A DNA stretch of 64,000 bases from Alistipes sp. CAG:435 (GCA_000433355.1 FR893177.1:62001-126000), one strand, 5' to 3'. Shown: positions 43,394 to 52,952, counted from the stretch's first letter. The notes: generated by a model not told the origin, from the letters alone. Translations and numbers: made by a program.

Positions 43394-43908
43394 TGAATAT
43401 GAAAAGATTTCTTATAGCGCTTTCTTTGCTTGTGGCCGCGGTCTTCGCCGGCTGCTCGATAGTCAGTTACTCATTTTCCGGAACATCCATCCAACCGGAT
43501 GTCAAGACGGTCACAATCAATTATTTTGAATATAAGGCCCTCAAGGTGAACCCTAATCTCAGCAATGATCTCACCGAGGCCATGAGAGACAAGTTCAGGA
43601 AGCTTACGAAGCTGGAGCAGGTGGAGATGGACGGAGACCTTGAGCTTCAGGGGGAGGTGACCGGCTATGAGGTCAGGGCCGCCGCCGTGACGGCCAACGA
43701 GGTGGCCGCCCAGAACCGACTCACGGTCACAGTGAAGCTCAAGTTCACAAACAGGAAGTATCCCGAGGATGATTTTGAGAAGAGTTTCTCCGCATATTCA
43801 GACTATGATTCCACCAACTCGCTGGATGCCGTGGAATCCACCCTTTGCCAGGAGATAATCGACAAACTGGTTGAGGACATGTTCAATTCCAGCGTCGCGC
43901 AGTGGTAG
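43390..43908 (+). CDS. lptE: LPS assembly lipoprotein LptE-like
   Basis: This 172-residue outer-membrane lipoprotein has a lipobox (AAVFAGC, about residue 22) followed by SIVSYSFSGTSIQPDVKTVTI, the opening of Bacteroidota LptE proteins, and a two-helix/beta layer body with LSNDLTEAMRDKF and NRLTVTVKLKFTNR. LptE plugs the LptD barrel in lipopolysaccharide export. The start overlaps the activator stop (ATGATG); the exact ATG among 43390, 43393 and 43399 is uncertain. The stop lies 2 bases before the next ATG. Confidence 0.85.
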   Translation: MMNMKRFLIALSLLVAAVFAGCSIVSYSFSGTSIQPDVKTVTINYFEYKALKVNPNLSNDLTEAMRDKFRKLTKLEQVEMDGDLELQGEVTGYEVRAAAVTANEVAAQNRLTVTVKLKFTNRKYPEDDFEKSFSAYSDYDSTNSLDAVESTLCQEIIDKLVEDMFNSSVAQW

Positions 43909-43910
43909 TC

Positions 43911-44555
43911 ATGGACGGGAACAAAAAGAATCTCCAGTCCTTGACCATGGACGAACTGACCGGGGTGATCAACCTTTACCCTTGGTTCGGCGGAGCCCGT
44001 AAGGAATTGTGTGCCAGGATGGCAAAAGTCGGAGGAAGCGAATGGGGCAGGGCGCAATACTCGGACACCGCCATGTACGTCGTTTCCCGGACATTGATCA
44101 CCGGCATCATGCGTTCCGCTCGCCGTGAAGATTATTCCGACAAGGATGTGGAACGCCTGATAAAGGAATATATCAGGTCGGATTCCGGTGCCGAAGCGAA
44201 GGGACGGACGGAAGCGGCGGAAGGTACACGGGAATATTCATCAGCGGAACCGGAGTATCGCCGCACAGTGCGTGTCGCCGGAGGAGATTTCTTCTCTCCG
44301 GAGCAGTATGCCGCCGTGAGGAAGGACGAGGACAATGTCTTCTCCAACTTCAAATCCGAACGTTATGACGAGCCTGAAGGCCGCCGTTGGGAAGATCCGG
44401 AGCTCGGCTTTTGCACCGAGACATTGGCCGCGATTTACGCCGATCAAGGCTATTTTGTTGAGGCAAAGAAGATTTATTCCCGACTTATCTTGCGATATCC
44501 GGAAAAAAGTGCTTACTTTGCATCCCTTATTGAAAATTTGCGACAAGAAAATTAA
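43911..44555 (+). CDS. conserved TPR-like protein of unknown function
   Basis: From the ATG at 43911 the product has 214 residues. The N-terminal part (YPWFGGARKELCARMAKVGG) is helical, the middle is polar and charged (about 80-120), and the C-terminus (TETLAAIYADQGYFVEAKKIYSRLI) is a single TPR-like helix pair. No catalytic motif is visible. Its fixed place between lptE and secG suggests a link to envelope biogenesis. An in-frame GTG at 43902 overlaps lptE and is less likely. Confidence 0.75.
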   Translation: MDGNKKNLQSLTMDELTGVINLYPWFGGARKELCARMAKVGGSEWGRAQYSDTAMYVVSRTLITGIMRSARREDYSDKDVERLIKEYIRSDSGAEAKGRTEAAEGTREYSSAEPEYRRTVRVAGGDFFSPEQYAAVRKDEDNVFSNFKSERYDEPEGRRWEDPELGFCTETLAAIYADQGYFVEAKKIYSRLILRYPEKSAYFASLIENLRQEN

Positions 44556-44566
44556 AATTAAAGAAT

Positions 44567-44917
44567 ATGTTTACATTCCTCACAGTTTTTATTGTCATCG
44601 CGGCGATTCTTTTGATCATCGTCGTGCTGCTTCAGAACGGCAAGGGACAGGGAATGGCCAGTAACTTTACTTCAGCCAACCAGACTCTTGGCGTAAGACA
44701 GACCGCTGACATCCTTGAGAAGGTTTCCTGGGGTCTTGTCACTTTCATTCTCGTTGTTTCCATCATTACGGCGTTCACGACCAGAACCACCGTTTCCGGT
44801 GTTGACGTGACCGAGAAGATCGAGAACACAGCGGCCCAGCCTGAGTTCCCTTCAGCTCCTGTACAGCAGGCCAATCCTGCCCAGGAAGCTCCAGCCGCTG
44901 ATTCTTCCACCGAATAA
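44567..44917 (+). CDS. secG: preprotein translocase subunit SecG
   Basis: This 116-residue two-helix protein matches SecG: FLTVFIVIAAILLIIVVLLQNGKGQG, including the conserved VLLQNGKGQGM after helix 1, and a second helix around SWGLVTFILVVSIITAF. A C-terminal Pro/Ala/Glu tail is longer than in E. coli but common in Bacteroidota. It is the last gene of the activator-lptE-TPR-secG operon and is followed by a strong terminator. Confidence 0.93.
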   Translation: MFTFLTVFIVIAAILLIIVVLLQNGKGQGMASNFTSANQTLGVRQTADILEKVSWGLVTFILVVSIITAFTTRTTVSGVDVTEKIENTAAQPEFPSAPVQQANPAQEAPAADSSTE

Positions 44918-44962
44918 CTGACATTTTGTCAGCTTTCGGGCTGTGGAACATAATTTGACTCT

Positions 44963-44998
44963 GAACCGTCTGGTCTTAGGACCGGACGGTCTTTTTTG
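44963..44998 (+). terminator. terminator after secG
   Basis: ACCGTCTGGTC/GACCGGACGGT stem with a 4-base loop followed by CTTTTTT. Confidence 0.9.
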
Positions 44999-45064
44999 TT
45001 ACCGTCACGTGAACCGGCGCGGGCCGTGAGCGGAAGTGTCCCGAGACCGAAAAGGAGAGAAATT

Positions 45065-47260
45065 ATGGAAAACAATACAAACAACAAATCATTGGAGTTC
45101 TTGCCTAAATTCGCAATCAACCTCAACGAACAGGCCGCGAAGGGAAAGCTCGATCCTGTCATCGGCAGGGACGAGGAGATCCGTAGGGTTCTGCAGATTC
45201 TGAGCAGAAGGACCAAGAACAATCCTATACTTGTAGGTGAGCCGGGTGTCGGTAAGACAGCCATCTCCGAAGGCATCGCCCAGAAGATCGTGGACGGTGA
45301 CGTTCCGGAAAACCTTAAGAGCAAGAAGGTATATTCATTGGACATGGGTGCCTTGATCGCCGGTGCGAAGTACCAGGGTGAGTTCGAGGAGCGTCTGAAA
45401 GGAGTTGTCAAGGAAGTGGTTGACAGCGCCGGTGAGATCATCCTGTTCATCGATGAGATCCACACCCTTGTGGGGGCGGGCCGTTCGTCCGGTGCGATGG
45501 ATGCCTCCAATATTCTTAAGCCTGCGCTTGCCAGAGGTGAGCTGAGGACAATCGGCTCGACGACTTTGGACGAGTACCAGAAGTACTTCGAGACCGACAA
45601 GGCGCTTGAGAGACGATTCCAGATGGTTCTGGTCGATGAGCCGTCACCGGCCGAGTCGATCGCCATCATGAGAGGTCTGAAGGAGAAGTACGAGAACCAT
45701 CACCGTGTGAAGATCGAGGATGACGCGCTGATCGCCGCAGTCAATCTTTCACACCGGTACATCACGAACAGGTTCCTGCCGGACAAGGCCATCGACCTTG
45801 TGGACGAGGCCGCGTCCAAGCTGCGTTTGGAGATGAACTCCGTTCCGGAGCCTATCGCCGAGCTCAACAGTGACATCCGTCAGCTGGAGATCGAGAAGGA
45901 GGCCATCAAGCGTGAGGGAACGTCCCTGAAGTCCGAGAAGATTCAGAAGGAACTTTCCGACAAGATGGCCGAGAGGGAGGCTCTGATGAAGAGATGGAAT
46001 GACGAGAAGGGCATTCTTTCAGGCCTTCAGGAAGCGCGTCAGGAGATCGAGGATTACAAGATCCAGTCCCAGGCAGCCGAAAGGGCGGGGGACTACGGCA
46101 AGGTAGCCGAGCTCCGTTACGGCAAGATCGCCGAGGCTCAGAAGAAGATTGACGAGCTGACCAGGAAACAGGCCGAGATCAAGGATCCGATTGTCACCGA
46201 GGCGGTTACCCCACAGGATATCGCCGAGGTTGTCGCCAAGTGGACCGGAATCCCGGTGCAGAAGATGCTTGAGAGCGAGAAGGAGAAGCTTCTGCGCATC
46301 GAGAGCGAACTGCACAAGAGGGTGGTAGGTCAGGATCAGGCCATCCAGGCTGTCGCTGATGCCGTACGTCGCAGCAGGGCCGGACTTTCCAACGAGAAGA
46401 GGCCGATCGGTTCGTTCCTCTTTATGGGTACGACCGGTGTCGGTAAGACTGAACTGGCAAAAGCTCTTGCGGAGTTTCTGTTCAATGACGAGAGCATGAT
46501 CACGAGGATCGACATGAGTGAATATCAGGAACGTCACACAGTCAGCCGTCTGGTCGGCGCGCCTCCGGGATACGTCGGCTACGACGAGGGTGGACAGCTC
46601 ACCGAGGCCGTAAGACGCAAACCTTATTCAGTCATCCTGTTGGATGAGATCGAGAAGGCGCATCCGGATGTGTTCAACGTCCTTCTGCAGGTTCTGGACG
46701 ACGGCCGTCTGACCGACAACAAGGGCCGTACTGTGGACTTCAAGAACACCATCCTTATAATGACCTCCAATGTGGGCTCGGACATCATCCAGGGCTATAT
46801 GGACAGGCTTCCGGCCGTCGGAAAGCCAGGCGTTGATCCGGCCGAGGAGATGAGGGCGATCGCCACAAGGCGTGAGCTTCTGGACGAGTGTAAGGAGAAG
46901 GTGATGGACGTGCTCAAGACTACGGTAAGGCCGGAGTTCCTGAACCGAATCGATGAGATCATAATGTTCGATCCGCTGACTCAGAATGACATCCGTGATA
47001 TTCTTCATATCCAGATGAAGCAGCTTCAGAACAGGCTCTCCGAGGAAGGTGTCACCATCGAGTTCACAAAGGCTTTCGAGGATCACATGGTGACAGGCGG
47101 CTACGATCCGGCTTACGGTGCCCGTCCTATCAAGAGGTTGATGCAGCGTGAGCTTGTCAACCAGCTTGCCAAGGCCATCCTTGCGGGAACCGTCCACAAG
47201 GACTCCGTCATCGAGGTCGATGTGGCCGGTGGCCAGATTGTCCTGAACGACAAACAGTAA
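45065..47260 (+). CDS. clpB: ATP-dependent chaperone ClpB, lacking the N-terminal Clp_N domain
   Basis: This disaggregase has both AAA+ modules: Walker A GEPGVGKTAI in NBD1, the middle coiled-coil domain (about residues 260-390, with EIEKEAIKREG), GTTGVGKTELAKAL in NBD2, and VILLDEIEKAHPDVFN. The ClpP-binding loop of ClpA/ClpX is not seen, so it is ClpB rather than ClpC. The product is about 731 residues against about 860 for full ClpB, because the N-terminal domain is absent: the ATG at 45065 (MENNTNNKS) has a good ribosome-binding site (AAGGAGAG), and the sequence upstream is the secG terminator. It probably acts with DnaK on aggregated proteins, with altered substrate recruitment. Confidence 0.9.
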   Translation: MENNTNNKSLEFLPKFAINLNEQAAKGKLDPVIGRDEEIRRVLQILSRRTKNNPILVGEPGVGKTAISEGIAQKIVDGDVPENLKSKKVYSLDMGALIAGAKYQGEFEERLKGVVKEVVDSAGEIILFIDEIHTLVGAGRSSGAMDASNILKPALARGELRTIGSTTLDEYQKYFETDKALERRFQMVLVDEPSPAESIAIMRGLKEKYENHHRVKIEDDALIAAVNLSHRYITNRFLPDKAIDLVDEAASKLRLEMNSVPEPIAELNSDIRQLEIEKEAIKREGTSLKSEKIQKELSDKMAEREALMKRWNDEKGILSGLQEARQEIEDYKIQSQAAERAGDYGKVAELRYGKIAEAQKKIDELTRKQAEIKDPIVTEAVTPQDIAEVVAKWTGIPVQKMLESEKEKLLRIESELHKRVVGQDQAIQAVADAVRRSRAGLSNEKRPIGSFLFMGTTGVGKTELAKALAEFLFNDESMITRIDMSEYQERHTVSRLVGAPPGYVGYDEGGQLTEAVRRKPYSVILLDEIEKAHPDVFNVLLQVLDDGRLTDNKGRTVDFKNTILIMTSNVGSDIIQGYMDRLPAVGKPGVDPAEEMRAIATRRELLDECKEKVMDVLKTTVRPEFLNRIDEIIMFDPLTQNDIRDILHIQMKQLQNRLSEEGVTIEFTKAFEDHMVTGGYDPAYGARPIKRLMQRELVNQLAKAILAGTVHKDSVIEVDVAGGQIVLNDKQ

Positions 47261-47283
47261 AATCAAGAGGATGACTCAGAAAT

Positions 47284-47320
47284 GCAAAAGGGACTGACCC
47301 AAAAGGTCAGCCCCTTTTGC
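47284..47320. terminator. bidirectional terminator between clpB and the S46 peptidase gene
   Basis: GCAAAAGGG and CCCTTTTGC arms with an inner CTGACC/GGTCAG stem and a short loop, between convergent genes. The A/T-rich outer arms can serve both strands. Confidence 0.85.
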
Positions 47321-49407
47321 TATTGGGCGAAGTTGATTTCCCGGACGATGCGCTTCATCCCGGCGTACTTGTCCAAGACCCACATCACATAGCGGATGTC
47401 TGTGTTGATGCATTTGTTATAGCCCTGAGTGTAGGACGCGTCACTGGCGAGTGATTCGAGATTGCCGTCGAAGGCCAATCCGATGAGCTCGCCTTTTGCG
47501 TTCAGAACCGGGCTGCCCGAATTGCCGCCCGTGATGTCATTGTCCGTCATGAAATCGACAATCATCGTGCGTTTGCCGCCGACATTGGTTCCCCAACGCC
47601 CCCAGCGACCCTTTTCCAGAAGTTTTTTCTGCCTCTCCGTGAGAGTGTAGTCGTGGTCGGCGGGATTATATTTCTGAAGGATGCCTTTAGGCGTAGTGAA
47701 CCAATCATACATGATGCCATCATTCGGCTGAAGGCCTCCCACCGTGCCGTAAGTGATTCTCATAGTGGAGTTCGCGTCAGGGTATTGCTCAACGTCCTTG
47801 TGGAACTTCATCCAGTAGAGCGCCTTTTTATATTCCTTTTCAAGGTGGGAAACATCCTGCATTTTCTTGGCTTGGCCGTTCCTGTTGTTGAAGGTCATTA
47901 TCGGGGTGTCGGTCAGGAACAGTCTGAGCGGATCTTTCTTTACATCGTCGATTGACTGGATGTCTTCGATCCGCTTTGCGGAAGAGATCACGCTCTTGTT
48001 CCAAAGATATTCAGCCATGGCTTTGTAGTCATTCCCGAAACGGTCCTGCATCTTGCTTTGGTACTTCCCGAAATAGTATGACTCCAGGTTGTCGAAATAT
48101 TCCTTGCAGGCATATTCAAGAAGTTCTTTTTCCACTCTGGCATCAGTGGCGGCGGCTCCTTCCCTCAGCGCTTCCTTGGCTTTTTCCACGGTTGAGGTGT
48201 TTCCCGCGCGGAGAAGGTAGCGGCTGATGTATGTTCCACGGAATATGGTCTCGCGGAAAAAGACCTTGTCCTTCTCGATGCTTTCTGTCAGTGAATATGC
48301 TTCCTTTAGATCCGGAATCAGATTCTCCCACATCGCCCTGCGGTTGGCCGCCGCGTTGATCCATCTCTGCATCTCGCGCTCCTGTGCGACCTTTTCGTCC
48401 TTGACCCAGAACCTCTTGAAGCATCGGACCATACCCTCATTGTTCTCCTGCACATTACTCAGCGAGAAGAACCAGTCCGAGTATTTCATCCTGACCTGCG
48501 GATCGGCATCCATCCACTTGCGGATGATGCCCATCTGCCCGCCACGGATCGCGTTTGACACCGGGAGGCTGACTTTTTCCAGATAGTTTATCTCTGCGGA
48601 TGAGGAATATCTGTTCGTCCTTCCCGGGTAACCGATCACCATGGTGAACGACCCGGGATAGTACCCGGCGCGGGAGACTTTCAGGCTTTTTTCCCTTGTC
48701 ACAGGCTCCCCGTCCTCGTATATCCTGTAGATCGTGAAGTCACAGTTGTGGCGAGGCCAGGTCCAATTGTCTTGATTCCCTCCGAAGTAGCCTATGCTCT
48801 GCGGAGGAGCGGCGACGAGCCTGAGGTCGGTATAGACCTTGTAAACGGACATATAGTACTTTTCTCCGGCCCACATGCTGCTCAGGATGCACTCCAGTCC
48901 CGTGGCCTTGTTGTACCGTTCCTCCATCATCGCGCTGATCTTCCTCATTCCGCACGGCTTGCCGGCGGAGCGGAGTTCCTTGGTAAGCCCCTTGACTTCC
49001 TCTGTGACATCGAATACCCTTTTCAGGAAGAAGACCTTCTCTCCTTCAACAGGGATCTCCTGCTCGCTTGTCATCGCCCAGAACCCGTCCTCCAGATAGT
49101 TGTGCTCAGGGGTACTGAGCTTCGCGATGTTCGAATACGCGCAGTGATGGTTGGTGATGATCAGGCCCTGGTCGGAGATCACGCTTCCGGTACAGTAGAA
49201 TCCGATTGACACGACCGCGTCCGCGACCGCCGTCCCGGGAGCCTCGTCATTGTAGATCTCATTGGCCGCCAGCTTGAGCCCGCGCGCCCTCATGTTCTTC
49301 TCCAGCGCCTCGTTGATGTCCTGAATCATCCACATCCCCTCATCAGCAAAAGCCGTGGCGCCGAACATCAGCGCCACAGCCGTCAAAAGATACTTTGTTA
49401 TCTTCAT
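47320..49407 (-). CDS. S46 family dipeptidyl-peptidase, DPP7-like
   Basis: This 695-residue secreted serine peptidase has a signal peptide (MKITKYLLTAVALMFGATAFA), the catalytic His in LIITNHHCAY and the catalytic Ser in DITGGNSGSPVLN, both intact. Downstream of the Ser, the position that decides specificity in S46 enzymes appears as Gly in AFDGNLES; in DPP11 (Asp/Glu-specific) it is Arg, so a DPP7-like preference for hydrophobic P1 residues is inferred. It acts at the cell envelope in use of peptides as carbon and nitrogen source. It lies 10 bases after the C69 gene, so the two form an operon of peptidases. Confidence 0.9.
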   Translation of the reverse strand: MKITKYLLTAVALMFGATAFADEGMWMIQDINEALEKNMRARGLKLAANEIYNDEAPGTAVADAVVSIGFYCTGSVISDQGLIITNHHCAYSNIAKLSTPEHNYLEDGFWAMTSEQEIPVEGEKVFFLKRVFDVTEEVKGLTKELRSAGKPCGMRKISAMMEERYNKATGLECILSSMWAGEKYYMSVYKVYTDLRLVAAPPQSIGYFGGNQDNWTWPRHNCDFTIYRIYEDGEPVTREKSLKVSRAGYYPGSFTMVIGYPGRTNRYSSSAEINYLEKVSLPVSNAIRGGQMGIIRKWMDADPQVRMKYSDWFFSLSNVQENNEGMVRCFKRFWVKDEKVAQEREMQRWINAAANRRAMWENLIPDLKEAYSLTESIEKDKVFFRETIFRGTYISRYLLRAGNTSTVEKAKEALREGAAATDARVEKELLEYACKEYFDNLESYYFGKYQSKMQDRFGNDYKAMAEYLWNKSVISSAKRIEDIQSIDDVKKDPLRLFLTDTPIMTFNNRNGQAKKMQDVSHLEKEYKKALYWMKFHKDVEQYPDANSTMRITYGTVGGLQPNDGIMYDWFTTPKGILQKYNPADHDYTLTERQKKLLEKGRWGRWGTNVGGKRTMIVDFMTDNDITGGNSGSPVLNAKGELIGLAFDGNLESLASDASYTQGYNKCINTDIRYVMWVLDKYAGMKRIVREINFAQ

Positions 49408-49417
49408 TTGAATGTTT

Positions 49418-51184
49418 TTATCTTTCCCTGATCACGTCGCCATGGTCTTTGACCACAGCTTCTTTCCACTTCTCCGTGTAGCCTGGCTGGGTGAGTCCGG
49501 CAGGAGTGCCCTCGTGCCACTTTGAGTGCTTGAATGAACCGTCGGCGTTCTGGGCCTTGACGTTGCCGTCGATGAACTTCACCAGAAGCAGTTCCTCAAG
49601 GGCGACCCAGTTCTCGAACTGTTTCTGGGCTGTGCCTACTGAATACTCGGTGAGCATCTTCCTGACGGACGCGAACCAGTCCTTGCTGTCCAGGCCTTTT
49701 CTCTCGGCTTTCGGAAGGATGGCGTTGTAGGCCTCAAGAGCCTTGCGGTCCATCTCTGCAAGTTTTGAGCCCATCTGCTCGTTCTCAAAATTGTCGATAG
49801 CTTCCTTAACTGTCGGAGCCATGATGTTGTAGGCCTTGTAGCAGGCGTTGGCGACACGGTTGTTGATCCAGAAGGAGGCGGTAGGGGAGTATTTCAGCAT
49901 ATTCCCGTTGCCCACCCTGAAGCACTCCGGCACCTTGTCGGTGCAGGTGTAGATCGGGGTGAGGTAGGATGTCGCCGCGTCATCGGTTCCGAACCAGATG
50001 ACTCCTCCGACAACGTCCGGAAGGTCATGCCTTGACTGGCCCACGAACCAGAATCCGGTCTGCTGGGTGGCGATGGCCCTTTCGTTGACATAGCTCCAGC
50101 CCTTGTACTCGAATCCCATCGGTCTCCATCTGTAAGGAAGGGCGTTGCCGCCGGCTCCGATGTCGGTGGTCATATCCAGCGGAGTGCCCTCGAAGTGGTC
50201 TCTCATCGCATCTGCGACGTTCTTTACGGAAATCTTTCTGGCCGGTTTTACGAAAAGAGGCATCCTGTGGCTGAGATCCTTGCCGGTGATGTAGTCATAG
50301 TAGGCCGAGGCCGGCTCGGTGATGGTCTTGCCGTCCTTTTCGTAGGTGAACTGGCCGTCGCAGAGGATGTTGAAGGCGCTCCAGGCTCTTGCGTCGCAAC
50401 CTCTGACGGTTCCGAAATCGGCGGGGCAGTAAGCCGCGCTGAAGTCGAAGTCCTCGTCCTTGCCGTCGAAGTAGCCTTTCTCCCTTGCGAAGGAGATCAC
50501 GTCAGGGGCGTAGAGGCAGTTCTCAGGGTCGTTCAGCGGGAAGGTCTGGATGCGGGCCTGGTTGGCGTGCGAGCAGATGTAGCCGTCAGGAATCCTCATG
50601 GCCACCCACACGAATCCCTTGCGGATGTTCTTTCCGTCCTTCATCTCGCAGCCCTTTCCGATGAGGTCCATTATCCAGGCCTCGTCCTTGTCCGCTATCG
50701 AGAATGTCTCGCCTTCGGAAGCATATCCATATTCATTGGCCAGATCCACGATGACTTGGATCGCTTCCCTTGCCGTGCGGGCTCTTTGCAGGGCAACGTA
50801 GATGAGTGAGCCATAGTCCATTATGGCGGTGGTGTCCTCCAATTCAAGCCTTCCGCCCCAGGTCGTCTCGGCGATGATGAGCTGATGCTCGTTCATATTC
50901 CCGACTGTCTTGTAGGTGTGCGCGATCTGAGGAATCTGTCCCATCGGCTTGTAGGAGTCCCAGTTGATGATGTCGAGCATCGAGCCGGCTTTCCAGTCGG
51001 CGGCCGGGTGGAAGTACAGCTCTCCGTAGAGGACGTGCGAGTCCGCCGCGTAGGAGATTATGTTCGAGTTGTCGGTGCTGGCTCCCCTTGTCACGATGAT
51101 GTTGGTGCAGGCATCAGCCCTGAAGCTTGCCGTGAGCACGCCGAAGGCGGTCAGGAGCGCGTAGATGGTTGAATTTTTAGCCAT
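49418..51184 (-). CDS. peptidase family C69 (secreted dipeptidase)
   Basis: From the ATG at 51184 this 588-residue protein has a signal peptide ending DAC; the Cys of ACTNIIVTRGASTDNSNIIS would be the N-terminal nucleophile of an Ntn hydrolase after processing. The dipeptidase core shows WGGRLELEDTTAIMDYG, TIADKDEAWIMDLIG-like (TFSIADKDEAWIMDL), and WVAMRIPDGYICSHANQARI. The ORF extends upstream to 51355 in an unlikely reading (Phe/Cys-rich), so the longer start is rejected. It is divergent from the small exported protein gene at 51243 and cotranscribed with the S46 peptidase. Confidence 0.9.
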   Translation of the reverse strand: MAKNSTIYALLTAFGVLTASFRADACTNIIVTRGASTDNSNIISYAADSHVLYGELYFHPAADWKAGSMLDIINWDSYKPMGQIPQIAHTYKTVGNMNEHQLIIAETTWGGRLELEDTTAIMDYGSLIYVALQRARTAREAIQVIVDLANEYGYASEGETFSIADKDEAWIMDLIGKGCEMKDGKNIRKGFVWVAMRIPDGYICSHANQARIQTFPLNDPENCLYAPDVISFAREKGYFDGKDEDFDFSAAYCPADFGTVRGCDARAWSAFNILCDGQFTYEKDGKTITEPASAYYDYITGKDLSHRMPLFVKPARKISVKNVADAMRDHFEGTPLDMTTDIGAGGNALPYRWRPMGFEYKGWSYVNERAIATQQTGFWFVGQSRHDLPDVVGGVIWFGTDDAATSYLTPIYTCTDKVPECFRVGNGNMLKYSPTASFWINNRVANACYKAYNIMAPTVKEAIDNFENEQMGSKLAEMDRKALEAYNAILPKAERKGLDSKDWFASVRKMLTEYSVGTAQKQFENWVALEELLLVKFIDGNVKAQNADGSFKHSKWHEGTPAGLTQPGYTEKWKEAVVKDHGDVIRER

Positions 51185-51242
51185 TTTGCGATTAACGTAA
51201 TTATTGTTTAAATTTGTTATCCCATTAATAAAGTGTAAAGAT

Positions 51243-51680
51243 ATGAAAAATATTTTTCTTGCGGTCGCATGTCTGGTCATTTCGATGCCTTTGGTTTTCG
51301 CGCAGCAGAATCCGCCAAGTCCGGAGGAACAGGAGAAGAAACTGTCCGAGTTCATTCAGAAAGAGGTTGACAGACTGGAGATGACGCTAAAGCTTGAGGA
51401 TTGGCAGGTGTTTTACGTGGACTCCATTCTGAATCATGATTACCGTGCCATGCAGGAAGAGATGAACAACCTGTCCTCGGCCAAAGTGTCTAACTTCGAC
51501 ATCTACACGAGAACCAGTGACAAATGGGCCGAGAACATCTATGTCGCATTCCGTAAGGTGCTTAATGACAATCAGTGGGATAAATATTTGAAGAATGGCG
51601 CCGCTCGCGACAAGAAGGCGCGTGAAAAAAGAAAGGCGAAGATGGAAAAGTCTTCCGCCAAACTGCAGGAAAATGATTAA
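51243..51680 (+). CDS. small exported protein of unknown function
   Basis: From the ATG at 51243 this 145-residue protein has a signal peptide (MKNIFLAVACLVISMPLVFAQ) and a mature domain rich in helical, charged segments (SPEEQEKKLSEFIQKEVDRLE, DWQVFYVDSILNHDYRAMQEEM) with a strongly basic C-terminus (KKAREKRKAKMEKS). No family is recognised with confidence; the LTxxQ-type periplasmic stress proteins are loosely similar in helix content. It precedes pheS by 26 bases and may share its transcript. Confidence 0.6.
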   Translation: MKNIFLAVACLVISMPLVFAQQNPPSPEEQEKKLSEFIQKEVDRLEMTLKLEDWQVFYVDSILNHDYRAMQEEMNNLSSAKVSNFDIYTRTSDKWAENIYVAFRKVLNDNQWDKYLKNGAARDKKAREKRKAKMEKSSAKLQEND

Positions 51681-51706
51681 CTTTGCAGGAATATTTCGGG
51701 AATATT

Positions 51707-52741
51707 ATGAAAGAAGAAATAGAAAAGCTGCTCGCGCATGTCAGCGAGCTGAATTGCAAGACCGCCAAGGAAGTAGAGGAGGCTCGTGTAAGGCTTCTCG
51801 GCAAGAAAGGAGAGATCACCAGACTGTTTGATGAGTTCAGGACATACGGTCCGGAGCTCAAGAAGGAGTTTGGCCGCAAGATAAACGAACTCAAGCAGGC
51901 CGCGCAGGCCAAGATTGACGAAATGAAAGAGCAGACGGCTTCGGAGGGTGCGTCTGATGGGCCTAAGGAGGATCTTTCCATGCCGGGGGTTCCTTTTGAA
52001 CTCGGCTCCAGGCATCCTGTGTCGATTGTCCGTCAGGAGATCGTGGACATATTCAGAAAGTTCGGCTATGATGTGGCCGAGGGCCCTGAGATTGAGGACG
52101 ACTATCATGTGTTCGAGGCTCTGAATTTCCCTCTGAACCACCCGGCGAGAGACATGCAGGACACTTTCTTCGTGTCCGCAGGCCATCCTGACCCGCTGTT
52201 GCTCAGAACGCATACGTCTTCCGTCCAGGTCCGCGCGATGGAGACCATGAAGCTTCCGATCCGTGTGATCTGCCCGGGACGCGTGTTCAGGAACGAGGCG
52301 ATCTCCGCCCGTGCGCACTGCATCTTCCATCAGGTCGAGGGCCTTTACATTGACGAGAACGTGACGTTCGCCGACCTCAAGCAGGCGATCCTTCTTTTCG
52401 CCCGTGAGATGTTCGGGCCGGACACCCAGATCAGAATGCGTCCTTCCTACTTTCCGTTCACCGAGCCGTCGAGCGAGATCGACGTCAGCTGCAACATCTG
52501 CCACGGCAAGGGCTGCAACATCTGCAAGGGAACAGGCTGGCTGGAGATCATGGGTTGCGGAATGGTTGACCCTAACGTCCTTGAGGCTTCCGGCATCGAC
52601 AGCAAGAAGTACAGCGGATTCGCATTTGGAATGGGTCTGGAGCGTATCGCGATGCTCAAGTGGCAGGTCAATGACCTCCGTCACTACTTCGAGAACGACC
52701 TCCGTTTCCTGTCCGAATTCAAGACTTCGATCGAGGTATAG
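51707..52741 (+). CDS. pheS: phenylalanine-tRNA ligase subunit alpha
   Basis: This class II synthetase subunit has 344 residues from the ATG at 51707. Motif 2 (CPGRVFRNEAISARAHCIFHQ) and motif 3 (FAFGMGLERIAMLKW) are intact, as is the substrate-binding HTSSVQVRAME. A cysteine-rich insertion CNICHGKGCNICKGTGW, possibly metal-binding, precedes WLEIMGCGMVDPNVL and is usual in this phylum. The upstream coiled-coil tRNA-binding arm is present (KKGEITRLFDEFRTYG). A TAnnTTTG element at 51678-51685 may be its own promoter. Confidence 0.96.
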   Translation: MKEEIEKLLAHVSELNCKTAKEVEEARVRLLGKKGEITRLFDEFRTYGPELKKEFGRKINELKQAAQAKIDEMKEQTASEGASDGPKEDLSMPGVPFELGSRHPVSIVRQEIVDIFRKFGYDVAEGPEIEDDYHVFEALNFPLNHPARDMQDTFFVSAGHPDPLLLRTHTSSVQVRAMETMKLPIRVICPGRVFRNEAISARAHCIFHQVEGLYIDENVTFADLKQAILLFAREMFGPDTQIRMRPSYFPFTEPSSEIDVSCNICHGKGCNICKGTGWLEIMGCGMVDPNVLEASGIDSKKYSGFAFGMGLERIAMLKWQVNDLRHYFENDLRFLSEFKTSIEV

Positions 52742-52780
52742 AGCTTTATCGCAATTTTTTTGAAATTATTTCAGAAAAAG

Positions 52781-52811
52781 TTTGCGAATAAAGAAAAAAG
52801 CGCTACCTTTG
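52781..52811 (+). promoter_or_regulatory. Bacteroidota-type promoter of tRNA-Gly
   Basis: TTTG (52781-52784), 19-base spacer, TACCTTTG (52804-52811): full consensus; the tRNA begins 34 bases downstream. Confidence 0.8.
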
Positions 52812-52844
52812 TAATCCCAAAGCAATGCTACGGGTCACAAGTCT

Positions 52845-52920
<76 letters not shown>

Positions 52921-52922
52921 GA

Positions 52923-52952
52923 GGCCATCCGGAATTCCGGATGGCCTTTTTT
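52923..52952 (+). terminator. terminator after tRNA-Gly
   Basis: Perfect 10-bp stem GGCCATCCGG/CCGGATGGCC with an AATT loop, followed by TTTTTT. Confidence 0.95.

Noticed and set aside
49418..51355. 58-codon N-terminal extension of the C69 peptidase
   Set aside because: It is rich in Cys/Phe/Ser and would precede the real signal peptide at 51184, which matches the family start.
51677..52684. 335-residue minus-strand ORF opposite pheS
   Set aside because: Shadow of pheS, which has intact class II synthetase motifs.
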